Shown: one piece after another, positions 1 through 6,412 of the stretch
Layout of the letters: each line of letters starts with the position of its first letter
Position numbering within the stretch: the first letter of the stretch is position 1
Source of the DNA: Acidobacteriota bacterium
GTDB lineage: Bacteria > Acidobacteriota > Terriglobia > 20CM-2-55-15
Direction: 5' to 3'
Assembly (NCBI GenBank): GCA_003223895.1
Contig: QHXD01000182.1
Coordinates: forward strand, 1-6,412
Length of the DNA: 6,412 nucleotides
Position numbers and translations under genes: made by a program
Notes under the pieces: generated by a model
The model's database searches: none
The model's input: only the letters and a program-made list of their open reading frames with translations
What the model was told of the DNA's origin: nothing

Positions 1-1
1 C

Positions 2-1915
2 GAGCCGGCGGTTGAGGCCACCGGTAACCGAAACGATCTTGCTCGGGTCAGGCACAAACGGGAATTTACCATCCCAGTTATATCGGATGGTGGTCAGAGA
101 CATGGGGTTCACCTGCCCCGCAAGGGTCGAGGCGGCATTGGTAATGGATCCCGCGTTGTATACATACCTGCCGTATGCCAGCTTGATGGCGGTGCGCCCA
201 TTTCCAAAGACGTCATATACGAGTGACACCCGCGGCTGGAAGGCAGTCTGCCAGTGGAATTTGAAAGCCGGGAATTTGATGGCTTGCTGATACGGCCCGG
301 CGCCGGTTTTTTGCTGCTCGGGGTAGGACGGCTGAAATGCGTCGAAACGAACGCCGGCGTTGAAGGTAAACCTTCGGATATTCCAGGAATCATTCAAGAA
401 CGCCGAATGCTGCATCGAGCGGTTTTCATACGTAAACGGCAGATCGTATGTCTCGATATACATCGGCATCGCGAAATTGTTGCTCCAGATCGTGTTGATG
501 TTGTCCTTATACCCGTAGCGCGTGTAGGGCGCACCCTCCCAGAGAGCGCCATATCCGACTTTCATGTGGTGATTTCCGAGCGAATAGACCGCATCGATAT
601 TCTTGTGGTGACTCCGGTCGATCGTTGAAATCGGAACACTGCCGCGAAGGAGCCTGGTTGTCAGATCCATGCGCGGGAGTTCATCAACCCGGCTGAGTCT
701 GGGAAACTTCCAGCCGAATTCGCCGAATCGGACCTCGAGGGTCGAGGTGGTAGACAGAACCGAGTTGAGGACAAGAGACTGGACCCACTCCGGATTGTCC
801 TGTATCGGAACAGAATCGGTATTCATAAATGCGGCGGTATCGGCGGTGACGACGTGGGGCTGATACTTCCGGTCCCACTGCATGGTGTACGCAAGCGTGT
901 TTTTGCTGTTGAGCTGGTAGCTCAACTTTGCGGTCTGGTTCTGCAGGGTGGTGCGGGCGATTTCAGGTTGGCCCGTCTGGGCGTTTGTGAATCCGATCAG
1001 GTTGAGGTCGGAATTGATATTGCGCATACCCCAGAACCACCAGAACTTGTCCTTCATGATCGGGCCGCCGACGTCGGCGTGAAACGCCCGATATCGGGCA
1101 ATCGAATTCGCGTTCTTGGCGCCTTGCTTGATCAGGTCATCGGTGAGATTTGAGCTTTGCAGCTTCAGCGGTTCCCAGTCCGCAAAGGCCAGTCCGTGAA
1201 ACTTGTTGCCTCCGCTCTTCACAATGAAGTTGTTATAAGAGCCGGCAACGGGCGATTCGGCTCCTTTGCTGGCGGCTGCGAACCGCATCTCCTGATAAGC
1301 ATCCGGATCCTGATAGAGCAACGAAGTTACGATTGCGCCATCGATGACGTTCCATTGTGACGTACTGCCAAAGACGCGGAAACTGGATCGCTGCCGCACC
1401 TCGCTGCCTCCGACGTCGGGAACCATCACCTGAACGCCCGGCGTTAGAGCCAGGACGGAAAAGATGTCGTGCCCGTTAGGGATCACGGCAATCGCGGTCG
1501 GATTAAAGTTCGTATTGACCTGAGCGCTCTGCACGTCAACGATTGGCGATTCACCAACTACAGTAACGGTTTCCGCAACCGTTGCGACCTCCATGACAAT
1601 ATTGATCGTGGCCGTGAAACCGGCCGACGCCTGAATCCCCTCGCGAACCAGCGTTTTGAAACCCGGCAGTTCATACTTCACCGTGAAGACGCCTGGCGGA
1701 ACCAACCCGAAGCGGTAAGTCCCAGTCTCGTCGCTGACCGCGGTCCGTGTTCCCATCACCGCGGGTCCGGTCAGTTCAAGGCCAACGCCGGGAAGGACAG
1801 CCCCCGATCCATCTGTAATTTTTCCGGTGATCACACCATCCTGTTGAGCCCAACAGGTTGCTGTCATGAGCAACACGAAACGTGCTGCATGACACAACGT
1901 TCCAAGTTTCCTCAC
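2..1915 (-). CDS. TonB-dependent receptor, Oar-like, with carboxypeptidase regulatory-like domain (3' end outside the window)
   Basis: The minus strand is open without a stop from a GTG at 1915 to the window edge, giving 638 codons. Residues 1-23 look like a signal peptide: MRK start, hydrophobic core FVLLMTA, likely cleavage after CWA. Residues 27-110 resemble a carboxypeptidase-regulatory-like (CarboxypepD_reg) beta-sandwich, with VITGKITDGSGAVLPGV and the later DETGTYRFGLVPPGVFTV. A linker with ETVTVVGESPIVDV follows, typical of this family just before the plug. A plug-like region covers about 140-240 (LALTPGVQ, then FIVKSGGNKFHG), and beta-barrel strands rich in aromatic residues continue after it. 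The start is supported by a GGGGG purine tract six bases upstream; an in-frame ATG at 1867 would remove most of the signal peptide. Oar-like proteins are commonly about 1000 residues or more, so a large part of the barrel is missing. The protein should sit in the outer membrane and take up a substrate with TonB energy; the substrate cannot be told from sequence. Confidence 0.9.
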   Translation of the reverse strand, partial: MRKLGTLCHAARFVLLMTATCWAQQDGVITGKITDGSGAVLPGVGLELTGPAVMGTRTAVSDETGTYRFGLVPPGVFTVKYELPGFKTLVREGIQASAGFTATINIVMEVATVAETVTVVGESPIVDVQSAQVNTNFNPTAIAVIPNGHDIFSVLALTPGVQVMVPDVGGSEVRQRSSFRVFGSTSQWNVIDGAIVTSLLYQDPDAYQEMRFAAASKGAESPVAGSYNNFIVKSGGNKFHGLAFADWEPLKLQSSNLTDDLIKQGAKNANSIARYRAFHADVGGPIMKDKFWWFWGMRNINSDLNLIGFTNAQTGQPEIARTTLQNQTAKLSYQLNSKNTLAYTMQWDRKYQPHVVTADTAAFMNTDSVPIQDNPEWVQSLVLNSVLSTTSTLEVRFGEFGWKFPRLSRVDELPRMDLTTRLLRGSVPISTIDRSHHKNIDAVYSLGNHHMKVGYGALWEGAPYTRYGYKDNINTIWSNNFAMPMYIETYDLPFTYENRSMQHSAFLNDSWNIRRFTFNAGVRFDAFQPSYPEQQKTGAGPYQQAIKFPAFKFHWQTAFQPRVSLVYDVFGNGRTAIKLAYGRYVYNAGSITNAASTLAGQVNPMSLTTIRYNWDGKFPFVPDPSKIVSVTGGLNRRL

Positions 1916-2029
1916 AAGCTTCCCCCTTCTTTTTCAAGTTCCCTGGTTATGATACGGTACCCCTTTTGGGGCCTACATTCTTGGCCCAGCCAGTGGGTTC
2001 TGGCAACGAATTTTTCTATGGAGAGCGAA
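1916..2029. promoter_or_regulatory. Divergent intergenic region with probable back-to-back promoters
   Basis: This 114-bp gap separates two genes transcribed away from each other, so promoters for both should lie here. The best -10-like element is TATGAT at 1948-1953 on the plus strand; the overlapping minus-strand reading gives TATCAT at 1949-1954. Neither has a convincing -35 at normal spacing. A small inverted repeat, CCCC-TTTT-GGGG (1960-1971), sits next to these hexamers and could be an operator half or chance. The gene order is seen; the promoter assignments are inference. Confidence 0.4.
2020..2023 (+). promoter_or_regulatory. Shine-Dalgarno GGAG that decides the propeller-gene start
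   Basis: GGAG lies six bases before the ATG at 2030. A second in-frame ATG at 2018 overlaps this GGAG and has only T-rich sequence upstream, so 2030 is preferred. The reading frame stays open far upstream to 1469, but that part is antisense to the receptor gene and lacks a signal peptide. Confidence 0.6.
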
Positions 2030-4294
2030 ATGACAGGCTCGCATCGACATGCTTCTTACTCTTTACTGGTCTTTCTTGCATTCCTTTGCATCGCAAGCGA
2101 CTGGCCCGAGGTTCGCGGTCCGAACCGTGACGGGCTTTCCGCGGAAACGAACCTGCCCGAAAGGTGGTCGCCCGAGGGCGAAAATCTGGTTTGGCAGGCG
2201 CCGTACGGTGGACTCTCAGGGCCGGTTGTGCTGGGCGACCGTATCTATCTTCAGAACATGGTTGGAGAAGGAGCGGAGTTGCAGGAGCGCATCGTCTCTC
2301 TCGACGCAAATACCGGCAAGCTCGTCTGGGAAAAGCGCATCAGCGTCAATCATAGCCTCGTTCCACCGGAGCGCGCCGCAGGGGCCACGCCGGCATTGGA
2401 TCCGCAATTGGGCAACGTTTATGTGCTCACCACCGGCGGAATGCTGGCTGCCTACACGAGTGCCGGTGTGCCGCTATGGACTCGGGACCTGTACGAAGAA
2501 TTCGGATTCATTTTGACCGATTCGGGCCGCGTCGCCTCGCCGGTGGTCGATGGTCCGCTCGTCATCGTCAGCGGCATCACGTTCGGCTGGGGCGAACTCG
2601 GAGCGGGCGCCCACCGCTTTCTCGCTTTCGACAAACGCACAGGCGACAGCGTGTGGGTCAGCTCTTCAGAGAAACGGCCTTACGAACCGATATCTTCGCC
2701 GCCGCTCATCACCGAAGTCGACGGCGTTCGCCTGCTTGTCGCCGGGGGCAGCGACGGCGCCTGGCATGCGATCAAAGTATCGACTGGTGAGCCGGTCTGG
2801 CGATACGAAGTTTCCAAGCGTGGCGTGAATACGGGCGCGATCCGCGCGGGCCAGGATCTCATCCTGACTCACGGCGTACAAAACCTGGAAACGACCGCGA
2901 TGGGTTTCATGGCTGCGCTCAACCCGGCGGTTACAGGTGAAGTCAACGACAGACAAACCAGGTGGCTGACGCACGGCTTCCTGGCCAGCGCGTCTTCTCC
3001 CGTCAGCGACGGCAAGCGCTTCTATTTAGTAAACAACAATGACAATTCCCTCGACGGGTTCGACACGGCTACGGGTAAACAACTGTGGTCATTGGACCTC
3101 GGCCAGGTTCAAAAGGCCGCTCCTGTGCTTGCTGACGGCAAGATTTACATCGGCACCGAAAACGGCAGGTTTTTTATCCTGCGGCCGGGAGCCGACGGTT
3201 GTGAAATCCTGAGCGAGAATCGTTTGGGGACCACCGCCAGGCCGGAGCCAGTCACTGCCGGTGCCGCCGTGTCCAACGGCCGCATCTATTTCTCGACCTC
3301 AAAAACCCTTTACGCCATCGGCCGCGCCGGAAGCCGCGCGCCCACCTGGACACCTTCAACTGGTGCTGTTACCACTAATATCGAGAACCGCGTTCCCGCC
3401 TATCTGCAGGTCATACCGGCGGACGTCGCTGTCTACCCGGGGGGGACAGTCAAGTTCCGCGTCAGACTGTTCGACGCGAAAGGCAATTTCATTCGTGAAG
3501 AAACTCCACAGCCGCTTCAACAACAAAGCAGTCCAGGGCAGTCGCAGCAACAGGGCAACCCACAACAGAACGTTCAACAACCAAAGAGTGATTTGCAGTG
3601 GTCACTCGAGGGCCCGGCCGGCTCTGTCCAGCCCGATGGTACTTATAACGTAGCTAACGAGCCGAAAGCTTCCTTTGGCAAAGTCAAGGTCAAGCTCGGT
3701 ACTCTAACCGGTGAAGCCCGTATGCGAGTCTTTCCGCAGCGTTGGGAAATGACCTTTGACGATTTGGAGGCTGGTTCTTTTCCGGAGTGGTGGGTGAACG
3801 CTCGAGATAAATTTGCTGTGAAGGTCATCGACGGCAACAAAGTTTTGGCCAAACTTGCGAATACGGGCGCTCACGCGTTCGCCGGACCACATACTGCGAC
3901 GAACTACACGGTGGAAGCGGATGTGCGATTCCCGGCAGAAGCAAAGGAGGCCAGTGGTGGTGTCGCAGTTCAGGGTTACGAACTGATACTCTTTCTCAGC
4001 GGGCAACGGATCGCGCTCCAGTCATGGCAGCCGGAAGAGAACCGGATCAGGACGGCAAAAATCCCTGTCAACGCCGGCACCTGGTATCGTATCAAGCTCC
4101 GCGTCGAACCGCTCCTGGACGGGAGCGTGCGGGCTCGCGGCAAATCGTGGGTTGCTGCGGAGCCGGAACCGGCAGCATGGATGGTGGATCGCACGGATCC
4201 CCCCGGACTGGGGCTCTTGATCGGAAGCCCGGGATTCTCAAGCACCGCACCGTCGGAGGTCTACTTCGATAACATCAAGGTCACTCCGAATTGA
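2030..4294 (+). CDS. Secreted PQQ-binding-like beta-propeller protein with Ig-like and C-terminal beta-sandwich domains
   Basis: The protein has 754 residues. Residues 8-23 form a hydrophobic signal peptide (YSLLVFLAFLCIAS, likely cleaved before DWPEVRG). There is no clear lipobox, so a soluble periplasmic or exported protein is more likely than a lipoprotein like E. coli BamB. The mature start, DWPEVRGPNRDGLS, is characteristic of PQQ-repeat propeller proteins of Acidobacteria and Planctomycetes. Blades are marked by TG-x-x-x-W repeats at about 92-104 (DANTGKLVWEKRI), 201-210, 249-260 and 345-357 (DTATGKQLWSLDL), with a variant at 142-154 (TSAGVPLWTRDL). The propeller ends near 430. Residues 455-570 look like an Ig-like beta domain (VIPADVAVYPGGTVKFRVRLFD) interrupted by a Gln-rich stretch. 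Residues 573-754 (MTFDDLEAG to YFDNIKV) resemble a concanavalin-like jelly-roll domain. PQQ binding or dehydrogenase activity is not shown by sequence. A role in outer-membrane assembly or in binding polymers is possible, but its function is not known. Confidence 0.85.
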   Translation: MTGSHRHASYSLLVFLAFLCIASDWPEVRGPNRDGLSAETNLPERWSPEGENLVWQAPYGGLSGPVVLGDRIYLQNMVGEGAELQERIVSLDANTGKLVWEKRISVNHSLVPPERAAGATPALDPQLGNVYVLTTGGMLAAYTSAGVPLWTRDLYEEFGFILTDSGRVASPVVDGPLVIVSGITFGWGELGAGAHRFLAFDKRTGDSVWVSSSEKRPYEPISSPPLITEVDGVRLLVAGGSDGAWHAIKVSTGEPVWRYEVSKRGVNTGAIRAGQDLILTHGVQNLETTAMGFMAALNPAVTGEVNDRQTRWLTHGFLASASSPVSDGKRFYLVNNNDNSLDGFDTATGKQLWSLDLGQVQKAAPVLADGKIYIGTENGRFFILRPGADGCEILSENRLGTTARPEPVTAGAAVSNGRIYFSTSKTLYAIGRAGSRAPTWTPSTGAVTTNIENRVPAYLQVIPADVAVYPGGTVKFRVRLFDAKGNFIREETPQPLQQQSSPGQSQQQGNPQQNVQQPKSDLQWSLEGPAGSVQPDGTYNVANEPKASFGKVKVKLGTLTGEARMRVFPQRWEMTFDDLEAGSFPEWWVNARDKFAVKVIDGNKVLAKLANTGAHAFAGPHTATNYTVEADVRFPAEAKEASGGVAVQGYELILFLSGQRIALQSWQPEENRIRTAKIPVNAGTWYRIKLRVEPLLDGSVRARGKSWVAAEPEPAAWMVDRTDPPGLGLLIGSPGFSSTAPSEVYFDNIKVTPN
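3497..3592 (+). other. Gln-rich low-complexity insert within the propeller protein's Ig-like domain
   Basis: Residues 490-521 are dominated by Gln, Ser, Pro and Asn, with blocks such as PLQQQSSPGQSQQQGNPQQN. Beta-strand-like sequence resumes on both sides (KFRVRLFDAKGNFIRE before, LQWSLEGPAG after). It therefore looks like an expanded surface loop rather than a linker between domains. The codons are CAA/CAG-rich and the frame is kept. Confidence 0.75.
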
Positions 4295-4304
4295 ATTAAC
4301 AAAG

Positions 4305-4415
4305 ACCAGGGGAAACAGCCGCGAATTATGCGAATTACGCCAAATGGGCGCATCAAAAGATTCTTGACGCGCCCATTTGGCGTAATTCGCGTAATTCGCG
4401 GCTGTTTCCCCTGGT
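4305..4415. repeat. 111-nt near-perfect palindrome (52-nt arms, 7-nt loop), possible MITE- or REP-like element
   Basis: Positions 4305-4356 pair with 4364-4415 around a 7-nt loop (4357-4363). Only two of 52 positions are not Watson-Crick: T4329 faces G4391 (a wobble in RNA) and A4352 faces C4368. Each arm contains two tandem 9-bp units: CGAATTAYG at 4322-4339 on the left, and two exact copies of the complement, CGTAATTCG, at 4381-4398 on the right. No target-site duplication is evident at the edges, no transposase is present, and no run of T follows the right arm, so it is not a textbook intrinsic terminator. As RNA it would form a very stable hairpin. It fills nearly all of the gap between the propeller gene and the transpeptidase gene. 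The pairing is seen directly; the mobile-repeat interpretation is inference. Confidence 0.9.
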
Positions 4416-4446
4416 GGCTCGTGCATACTGGTGTATCGTTAAGGAC

Positions 4447-5328
4447 GTGTTTGCGCTCTACGTCTTATTTCTATCCTTAATTCTCGTTTCCCCTTTCCAG
4501 ACAACCGGCAACCGGCTTCAGCGTTCTCTAAGCGAAGCCATGGGCAAGCGCGAAGGCGCTGCTCTCGTGCTTGAAGTGGAAACAGGCCGGATCCTGGCGT
4601 CGTACCGGATGGACGTCGCGGCTCGCCGGGTTGTTCCCCCAGGCTCAACCGTGAAACCTTTCACGCTGATGGCCTTGATGGACGCGGGGCTGGTCACTGA
4701 GAAGACCGCACTGATCTGCCCGCTGACCAATCGCATTGGAGATCGGAAGCTCGACTGTTCCCACGCCTCGGGGCTTGGCCCCATCGACCCGGTCATGGCC
4801 CTGGCATACTCGTGCAACCATTTTTTCATCCGCAATTCCGAACATCTTCCAATGGACTCGCTTTATCGCGCTTTCTCGCGTGCCGGATTCAATTCTCTAA
4901 CCGGCCGATGGCGGAGTGAAATCGCCGGAGTCGTTCAGCAGCCGGGATCGAAAGAAGCCATGCAACTCATGAGCATCGGCGAAGACAGTGTCGGCGTGAC
5001 TCCGCTCGCGCTGGCCGAAGCCTATCGAACGCTCGCACAGCGCCTGCGAAATCCGCAGGAGGTCACGGCAGAGCTTCGTCTCGTCGCCCAGGGACTCGAG
5101 TCTGCGGTCAAAGTGGGAACGGGACAGCTCGCGGCTTCCAGGGAAATGCGGGTAGCGGGAAAGACCGGCACGGCGGGCGGGCACGCATGGTTTGCGGGTT
5201 TCGCACCGGCGGGCCGTCCTGAAATCGTTGTCGTGGTCTTTCTGGAGCGCGGCAGAGGCGGAAGCGACGCTGCGCCGATTGCGGGCCGTATGTTTGCGGG
5301 CTATTCCGCCTCAAAGGCCGCTCAATGA
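4447..5328 (+). CDS. Small stand-alone penicillin-binding transpeptidase-domain protein
   Basis: The protein should form peptide cross-links in peptidoglycan, on the periplasmic face of the inner membrane. All three active-site motifs of penicillin-binding proteins are present. Numbered from the upstream GTG at 4414, these are SxxK as S78-T-V-K81 (in PPGSTVKPF), SxN as S133-C-N135 (AYSCNHFF), and KTGT at 250-253 (AGKTGTAGGHAWFAGFAP). IGEDSVGVTPLALAEAY also matches the family. A hydrophobic N-terminus (FALYVLFLSLILV) is a membrane anchor or signal peptide. There is no glycosyltransferase domain and no recognisable class B dimerisation domain; at 293-304 residues it is essentially one catalytic domain, far smaller than FtsI or PBP2. 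The start is uncertain: GTG 4414 lies in the palindrome with no ribosome site, while GTG 4447 has AAGGA only one base upstream. The gene overlaps the SpoIID gene by 4 nt. A beta-lactamase-like or carboxypeptidase role is less likely but not excluded. Confidence 0.85.
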   Translation: MFALYVLFLSLILVSPFQTTGNRLQRSLSEAMGKREGAALVLEVETGRILASYRMDVAARRVVPPGSTVKPFTLMALMDAGLVTEKTALICPLTNRIGDRKLDCSHASGLGPIDPVMALAYSCNHFFIRNSEHLPMDSLYRAFSRAGFNSLTGRWRSEIAGVVQQPGSKEAMQLMSIGEDSVGVTPLALAEAYRTLAQRLRNPQEVTAELRLVAQGLESAVKVGTGQLAASREMRVAGKTGTAGGHAWFAGFAPAGRPEIVVVVFLERGRGGSDAAPIAGRMFAGYSASKAAQ

Positions 5329-6353
5329 ATCGCGTTCTCCCAATCTGTGTTCTGGTTACCGTCCTGATTACGGGATGGCTTTACGCTCAACCTGCGCCGA
5401 TTCGAGTGCGGTTGTTTTCAGTGGAGCAACCATCAGAGGTCCGCATAACGACCCCCGATGGACAAACGGTTCTGCTTGACGCGGGAAAAGGCGCGCGAAG
5501 AGACACCGGTAAAATCTTTCGCAGCGATGGTCCCGTCACGATCGTGCGGGCCCGCGGTGAAGGCGTACGCGTGCCGTATCCAATCGAGGTTTCGGCTCGC
5601 AACGGCGCGCTTGTCATCATCACTGAGCTGCCGCTGGAAGATTACGTCGCCGCTGTTCTGGCCGGCGAATCATCCGGTTTTCGAGCAGAGGAGTCGCTGA
5701 AGGCAATGGCCGTGGCCGCACGCACCTGGGCAGTACATTTCCTGAATCGCCACAAAACGGAAGGCTTCGACTTTTGCGACACCACGCATTGCCAGGACTT
5801 CCGAGTCACAGCCTTGAGCACTCGTCTTCGAAAAGCCGTCGAAGCCACGAGCAACGAAGTGCTTCGATATGACGGACGCCCGATACCGGCCTATTACCAT
5901 CAGGACTGCGGCGGCATCACGGAGCCGCGAGCGCCTTACCTGGGGCAGCTGCGCGATTCCTTTTGTGTTTCGCGAGGCCCGTCGAAGTGGTCGGCCGAAC
6001 TCACAAGTTCCGATCTGCGGTCGGCGCTTGGTTTGACCGAGATCTATGGGATCGAGGTCGTTGAGCGCACCGGCTCTGGACGCGCCCAGCGGCTGCGGAT
6101 CACCGGTTCAGGATCGCGAATGATCGACGCGGAAGCATTTCGGCTCGCAATCGGACGGACTCTCGGCTGGAACAAGATCCGAAGCGACCTGTACGAACTT
6201 CGGCGCTCCGGCGACCACTTCATTTTCGAAGGAGTTGGCGCCGGTCATGGAATCGGCCTATGCCAGACCGGCGCAGCAGTCATGGGCGAGCGGGGCTACA
6301 CGTATAAGGAGATTCTCGCCTATTACTATCCAAACACCACGCTGGCTCCTTGA
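5325..6353 (+). CDS. SpoIID/LytB-domain protein, probable peptidoglycan hydrolase
   Basis: The protein has 342 residues. Residues 1-21 are a signal peptide (LPICVLVTVLITGWLYA). The SpoIID domain runs from about 95 to the C-terminus. LPLEDYVAAVLAGESSGF (102-119) holds E115, which aligns with the catalytic Glu of SpoIID lytic transglycosylases. KAMAVAARTWAVHF (126-139) is the conserved following helix. H143, C151, H155 and C156 (FCDTTHCQDF) resemble the zinc-binding Cys/His cluster I recall for the Clostridioides difficile SpoIID structure. YYHQDCGGITE (190-200) and GHGIGLCQTGAAVMG (308-321) are further family signatures. SpoIID is known from endospore engulfment, where it cuts glycan strands stripped by an amidase; homologues also occur in many non-sporulating bacteria. 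The start has AAAGG seven bases upstream and overlaps the transpeptidase stop as ATGA, implying translational coupling. I infer a role in wall remodelling together with the transpeptidase. Confidence 0.9.
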   Translation: MNRVLPICVLVTVLITGWLYAQPAPIRVRLFSVEQPSEVRITTPDGQTVLLDAGKGARRDTGKIFRSDGPVTIVRARGEGVRVPYPIEVSARNGALVIITELPLEDYVAAVLAGESSGFRAEESLKAMAVAARTWAVHFLNRHKTEGFDFCDTTHCQDFRVTALSTRLRKAVEATSNEVLRYDGRPIPAYYHQDCGGITEPRAPYLGQLRDSFCVSRGPSKWSAELTSSDLRSALGLTEIYGIEVVERTGSGRAQRLRITGSGSRMIDAEAFRLAIGRTLGWNKIRSDLYELRRSGDHFIFEGVGAGHGIGLCQTGAAVMGERGYTYKEILAYYYPNTTLAP

Positions 6354-6412
6354 TGAATACAACCCGGGTGGACCTGGAGATTGGCCATTTGTGCGGGGCT
6401 TGGAGCAAGAAC
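6353..6412 (+). CDS. 5' fragment of an unidentified gene, coupled to the SpoIID gene
   Basis: An ATG shares one base with the SpoIID stop codon (TGATG), and the frame stays open for 20 codons to the window edge, beginning MNTTRVDLEIGHLCGAW. No Shine-Dalgarno sequence is visible, which fits translation by re-initiation after the upstream gene. The fragment is not strongly hydrophobic and shows no signal peptide, so a cytoplasmic product is possible. I do not recognise the family. The overlapping start suggests it belongs to the same operon as the transpeptidase and SpoIID genes. Confidence 0.5.
   Translation, partial: MNTTRVDLEIGHLCGAWSKN

Noticed and set aside
12..1360. Several plus-strand open frames of 64-124 codons across the receptor region
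   Set aside because: The minus strand has one continuous frame with strong family motifs throughout this stretch; the plus-strand frames are antisense shadows without ribosome sites or recognisable domains.
1469..2029. A 187-codon upstream extension of the propeller reading frame
   Set aside because: It is antisense to the receptor gene, has no secretion signal or family similarity, and would bury the clear signal peptide that begins at 2030.
2030..4294. The propeller protein as a PQQ-dependent alcohol or glucose dehydrogenase
   Set aside because: I saw no dehydrogenase signature such as a vicinal Cys pair in the propeller, and the N-terminal sequence matches the PQQ-binding-like repeat proteins of unknown function.
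4305..4415. The palindrome as a standard Rho-independent terminator
   Set aside because: The stem is far longer than usual, is not followed by a T run on the plus strand, and the arm carries internal tandem repeats more like a repeat element. A terminating effect is still possible.
4238..4426. A 62-codon minus-strand open frame across the palindrome
   Set aside because: Its sequence is mostly translation of the palindrome's 9-bp repeats (NYANYAK and similar) plus antisense of the propeller gene's end; it is not a plausible protein.
5325..6353. SpoIID as evidence for endospore formation
   Set aside because: SpoIID/LytB domains are widespread in non-sporulating bacteria, no other sporulation gene is present, and the neighbouring outer-membrane receptor indicates a diderm cell.

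Overview
The window carries four substantial protein-coding genes, a fragment of a fifth, and one striking non-coding structure. The combination suggests a diderm bacterium, most likely an Acidobacteriota member or relative. The clues are an Oar-like TonB-dependent receptor with an N-terminal carboxypeptidase-regulatory-like domain, a secreted PQQ-type beta-propeller protein, and a SpoIID/LytB-domain protein outside any sporulation context. This placement is inferred from gene style only. No rRNA, tRNA, CRISPR array, transposase or integrase gene was seen.

Layout. Positions 2-1915 (minus strand) hold the first 638 codons of a TonB-dependent outer-membrane receptor whose 3' part lies beyond the left edge. 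A 114-bp divergent intergenic region (1916-2029) separates it from a plus-strand gene (2030-4294). That gene encodes a secreted 754-residue protein: a PQQ/BamB-like beta-propeller, then an Ig-like region interrupted by a Gln-rich stretch, then a C-terminal beta-sandwich-like domain. The gap after it is filled almost completely by a 111-nt near-perfect palindrome (4305-4415) with 52-nt arms and a 7-nt loop.

Immediately after the palindrome starts a compact plus-strand operon. It encodes a small stand-alone penicillin-binding transpeptidase (about 4447-5328; start uncertain, possibly 4414), a SpoIID/LytB-domain peptidoglycan hydrolase (5325-6353; 4-nt ATGA overlap), and a further gene beginning at 6353 (1-nt TGATG overlap) that leaves the window after 20 codons. 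The first two are best read as a cell-wall remodelling pair: one forms peptide cross-links and the other probably cleaves glycan strands. The third gene is unidentified.

Most of the window is ordinary. The palindrome and the tightly coupled transpeptidase-SpoIID-unknown operon are the parts that deserve a second look. I did not find convincing evidence of a wholly new system.
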